Source: Solirubrobacter pauli (GTDB lineage Bacteria; Actinomycetota; Thermoleophilia; Solirubrobacterales; Solirubrobacteraceae). From it: a stretch of 64,000 bases of DNA. The notes beneath the pieces were generated by a model that was given only the letters and a program-made list of their open reading frames with translations, made no database searches and was not told the DNA's origin. Made by a program: the position numbers and the translations under genes. The stretch spans positions 1,597,426 to 1,661,425 of the forward strand of contig NZ_RBIL01000001.1 of assembly GCF_003633755.1 (NCBI RefSeq). Reading direction: 5' to 3'. Below, in pieces: positions 61,525 through 64,000 of the stretch. Numbering within the stretch: the first letter of the stretch is position 1; the number at the start of each line of letters is the position of its first letter.

Positions 61525-62312
61525 GCCCACACCCCGGTCGCGGCCGTGCGGCGGGCGAACTCGCCGAAGTCGCGCGGCGCGCGGCCGAGGGCGCGCTGGA
61601 CGCCGTCCTGTGGCTGGGCGTTGCGCCCGTCGAGCAGCTCGGTGAAGAGGAAGACGACGAGCTCGGCGAGCTCGGGCGGCGCGGCGGCGGCGTACGCCTC
61701 GGGCGTGACCCGCGTGAAGGTCAGCGGCCGGCCGGTGGCGGCGGCCAGCTCGGCGACGGCCTCGTCCATCCGCAGCGCGCGCGGGCCGGTGAGCTCGTAG
61801 ACCTCGCCGGCGTGGCCGTCCTCGGTGAGCGCGGCGACCGCGACGTCGGCGATGTCCTCCGCGTCGACGAACGGCTCCGGCGTGCCGTCGGCGGGGAGCG
61901 CGACGGTGCCGGCCAGCACGCCGTCGAGCATGAAGCTCTCGCTGAAGTTCTGGGCGAACCAGCTGCAGCGGACGACCGTGGTGGGCACGCCCGCCGCGGC
62001 CACCTCGCGCTCGGCGCGCTGTGCCTCGGGCTCGCCGCGACCGGACAGCAGGACGAGGCGGGTGACGCCGGCCGCGGCCGCGGCGCGCGCGAAGTCGCCG
62101 ACCGTGTCGGCCGCGCCCGGCACGGCGAGGTCGGGGAAGTACGCGAGGTAGGCGGCATCGACGCCGGCCAGCGTGGCGGACCAGGTCGAGCGGTCCTCCC
62201 AGTTGAAGCCGGTCGCGCGGGAGGCGGGCCGGACCGACACGCCCGCGGCGGTGAGACGGCTGACGATGCGCGTGCCGGTCTTGCCCGTCGCGCCGGTGAT
62301 CAGGGTGGTCAT
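61521..62312 (-). CDS. NmrA-like / NAD(P)-binding SDR-type protein
   Basis: A 263-residue Rossmann protein. MTTLITGATGKTGTRIVSRL is the NAD(P)-binding motif; VTRLVLLSGRGEPEAQRAER and VVRCSWFAQNFSESFMLDGV are typical of atypical SDRs of the NmrA group. Absence of a YxxxK pair suggests a sensor or reductase without the classical mechanism. Divergent from an AraC regulator, the usual pairing for such genes. Confidence 0.9.
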   Translation of the reverse strand: MTTLITGATGKTGTRIVSRLTAAGVSVRPASRATGFNWEDRSTWSATLAGVDAAYLAYFPDLAVPGAADTVGDFARAAAAAGVTRLVLLSGRGEPEAQRAEREVAAAGVPTTVVRCSWFAQNFSESFMLDGVLAGTVALPADGTPEPFVDAEDIADVAVAALTEDGHAGEVYELTGPRALRMDEAVAELAAATGRPLTFTRVTPEAYAAAAPPELAELVVFLFTELLDGRNAQPQDGVQRALGRAPRDFGEFARRTAATGVWA

Positions 62313-62386
62313 AGGCGGATTGAACCGCGCCGAGCGTGGACGATCCATAGTTGAAAGACGCCCATGCATACGTCATCGTCCAGAGC

Positions 62387-63307
62387 ATGGATGCGATCGC
62401 CGGTCTGCTCGACGGACCACGTGCCCGCGGCGCGTTCCTGCTCAAGCTCGCGTTCGAGGGCGCCTGGTCCATGCGCATCCAGGACGAGTCGCCGATCGCG
62501 GTGATCTCCGTCGTGCGCGGCTCGGCGCTGATCTTCGGCGACGGCGAGACGCCCATCCGATTGCGCCCCGGCGACGTCGCCATCGCCCGCGGCCCACGCC
62601 CGTACACGGTCGCCGACGACGCGGCGACGCCCGTGCAGGCCGTCGTGCACCCTGGCCAGGACTGCCGGACGCCGGATGGACGGCCGCTGAAGCTCGAATG
62701 GGCGCTGGGCCCGCGCACGTGGGGCACCGCCGCCGATGGCGAGACCGTGATCATGACCGGCGTCTACGAATCCGCGGGCGAGATCAGCGGCCGCCTGCTG
62801 CGCGCGCTCCCGCCGCTGATCGTCCACCGCCTCGACTCGCCCCTCGTCCCCCTGCTCGCCGACGAGATCATCAAGGACGAGCCCGGCCAGGAAGCCGTGC
62901 TCGACCGCCTGCTGGACCTGCTGCTGATCGCCGTCCTGCGCGACTGGTTCTCCCGCCCCGAAGCGCCGGGCTGGTACCGCGCCTACGCCGACCCGGTGGT
63001 CGGCCCGGCCATCCGGATGCTGCACGCCGAGCCGGCTCACCCGTGGACGATCCAGGAGCTCGCCCGCCGCATCGGCGTCTCCCGCGCCGCGCTCGCCCGC
63101 CGCTTCAACGACCTCGTCGGCGAGCCGCCGATGAGCTTCCTGACGAGCTGGCGGATCGCGCTCGCCGCCGACCTGCTGCTCGAGCCGGGCGCGACGGTCG
63201 GCTCCGTCGCGCCGCAGGTCGGCTACGGGTCGAGCTTCGCGCTCTCGACCGCGTTCAAGCGGCTGCGGGGGATCTCCCCGCAGCAATTTAAGCTCAGCTC
63301 GACTTGA
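62387..63307 (+). CDS. AraC-family transcriptional regulator with cupin-type sensor
   Basis: A 306-residue regulator. MDAIAGLLDGPRARGAFLLK opens the AraC-binding cupin domain, which continues through IRLRPGDVAIARGPRPYTVA. The DNA-binding domain has two HTHs: WTIQELARRIGVSRAALARR and TVGSVAPQVGYGSSFALSTA, ending in FKRLRGISPQQFK. The ATG at 62387 matches family starts; a TTG 36 nt upstream is rejected. Likely controls the divergent NmrA-cupin pair. Confidence 0.92.
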   Translation: MDAIAGLLDGPRARGAFLLKLAFEGAWSMRIQDESPIAVISVVRGSALIFGDGETPIRLRPGDVAIARGPRPYTVADDAATPVQAVVHPGQDCRTPDGRPLKLEWALGPRTWGTAADGETVIMTGVYESAGEISGRLLRALPPLIVHRLDSPLVPLLADEIIKDEPGQEAVLDRLLDLLLIAVLRDWFSRPEAPGWYRAYADPVVGPAIRMLHAEPAHPWTIQELARRIGVSRAALARRFNDLVGEPPMSFLTSWRIALAADLLLEPGATVGSVAPQVGYGSSFALSTAFKRLRGISPQQFKLSST

Positions 63308-63860
63308 CGATCAGCAGCACGCCCGCGCCGACCGTCAGCAGCGTCGACGTGACGCCCTCGGCGGAGTAGACGAGCTCGGAGAACTCGACGAGCTCCTTCG
63401 CGTTCGAGAGCGTGTTGGCGACCACGAGCAGGCCGCGGTCGCGCAGGACGCGGACGAGGTCGGGCCAGTAGGACGCGTACTCGCGGCGCTCGGCGTCGAG
63501 GAAGATCAGGTCGAAGGAGCCGTCCTCGAAGCCGGCGAGGGCCTGGGCGGCGTCCTGCGTGCGGACGTCGACGCAGCGGTCGACCTCGGCCTCGACGAGG
63601 TTCTTCTGGGCCAGCGCGGTGCGGTCGGCGTCGATGTCCAGGCTGAGGACACGGCCGCCGACGGCCTCGGCGGCGTCGCCCAGCCAGATCGTCGAGTAGC
63701 CGTTGGAGGTGCCGATCTCGAGCACGTTCTGCGCGCCGAGGGTGCGCACGAGCACGCCCAGCAGCTCGGCGGCCTCGGGCTCGACGTTGCGCAGCGCCTC
63801 GGGTACGTCGCGGCCGTGCGCGTAGAGCTCGTCCAGGAAGGCTTGGCGATTCGCGTCCAT
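63294..63860 (-). CDS. SAM-dependent O-methyltransferase (family 3 type)
   Basis: A 188-residue methyltransferase. LGAQNVLEIGTSNGYSTIWL is the SAM motif, VLSLDIDADRTALAQKNL the acidic loop, and FDLIFLDAERREYASYWPDL the metal-type Asp region of the catechol/caffeoyl-CoA OMT group. Its ATG shares a base with the stop of the aldo/keto reductase upstream. Overlaps the AraC gene by 14 nt at its end. Confidence 0.9.
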   Translation of the reverse strand: MDANRQAFLDELYAHGRDVPEALRNVEPEAAELLGVLVRTLGAQNVLEIGTSNGYSTIWLGDAAEAVGGRVLSLDIDADRTALAQKNLVEAEVDRCVDVRTQDAAQALAGFEDGSFDLIFLDAERREYASYWPDLVRVLRDRGLLVVANTLSNAKELVEFSELVYSAEGVTSTLLTVGAGVLLIVKSS

Positions 63861-64000
63861 CAGGCGGAGACCTCGTCGAGTTTGGCCACTTCGCTCGGGT
63901 CGAGCGTGAAGGTCGGAAGGATGCCGCGCAGCTGGTCGACCGTGCGCGCGCTCGCGATCGGGGCGACGATGCCCGGCTTCGCGCGCAGCCACTCGATCGC
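63860..64000 (-). CDS. Aldo/keto reductase, C-terminal end only (cut by the window edge)
   Basis: The reverse strand encodes the last 46 residues of an aldo/keto reductase: AIEWLRAKPGIVAPIASART, then VDQLRGILPTFTLDPSEVAK and LDEVSA. The PGIVAPIASART segment is the NADP 2'-phosphate-binding stretch of the family. It is translationally linked to the O-methyltransferase gene (TGATG). The rest lies outside. Confidence 0.88.
   Translation of the reverse strand, partial: AIEWLRAKPGIVAPIASARTVDQLRGILPTFTLDPSEVAKLDEVSA

Overview
The window is a stretch of high-GC actinobacterial chromosome, most likely from the class Thermoleophilia (order Solirubrobacterales, near Solirubrobacter or Conexibacter). 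This rests on very strong G/C third positions, Arg/Ala-rich proteins, a csrA gene in an otherwise actinobacterial gene order, and many short lineage-type hypothetical proteins. I see no phage, plasmid, transposase, rRNA or CRISPR. There is one tRNA gene, tRNA-Gln(TTG) at 23975-24045.

The backbone is a housekeeping chain on the minus strand: metG-tatD-rsmA-ispE (37.2-33.3 kb), glmU-prs (23.9-21.5 kb), rplY-pth (17.3-16.1 kb), mfd-ppiC (10.3-5.7 kb), mazG-eno and ftsB (4.8-2.4 kb). rsmI lies further out at 44.4 kb. The same genes neighbour each other in Mycobacterium tuberculosis. Accessory cassettes interrupt the chain: pnuC-nadR (NAD salvage); a secreted GDPD and a methyltransferase; an ECF sigma operon ending in a second copy of the PpiC lipoprotein; a secreted GH2; a SpoIVB-type S55 protein; a LacI-controlled secreted glycosidase with a perfect operator; a DedA-PAP2 fusion; a K+ channel / lipoprotein / ATP-grasp / DUF350 cassette; and a copper cluster of two cupredoxin proteins and a two-domain laccase.

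From 44 to 64 kb the genes are mixed. They are a ROK kinase, an LCP ligase, paired acyl-CoA dehydrogenases, an EamA exporter, an FmdB zinc ribbon, glycyl-tRNA synthetase, TspO, a degenerate MBL protein, a cupredoxin, an RTX-repeat protein, a trypsin-like protease, a DrrAB-type ABC exporter, an M23 peptidase, a VOC protein, a SnoaL-like protein with an FeS photolyase, and an AraC regulator divergent from an NmrA-cupin pair. Truncated genes sit at both ends: a malic enzyme on the left and an aldo/keto reductase on the right.

The most interesting signals concern gene expression. First, at least 16 genes that head transcription units have a TANNNT hexamer only 6-10 nt before the start codon, with no Shine-Dalgarno sequence between, which predicts widespread leaderless mRNAs. 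In three tandem pairs the TAG stop codon of one gene forms the first half of the next gene's -10 box. Second, three genes (pth, a 91-codon gene after prs, and a 148-codon gene at 19653-20099) have no usable ATG/GTG/TTG start but have CTG exactly where the overlap rule (CTGA) or the leaderless rule places the start. Third, a 43-bp nested palindrome with a GGGGTCAGACCCC core lies in frame inside ispE and looks like a REP-type repeat that has become coding sequence. Fourth, the sigma-factor operon contains a 40-codon proline/alanine/arginine repeat gene joined to both neighbours by ATGA overlaps.
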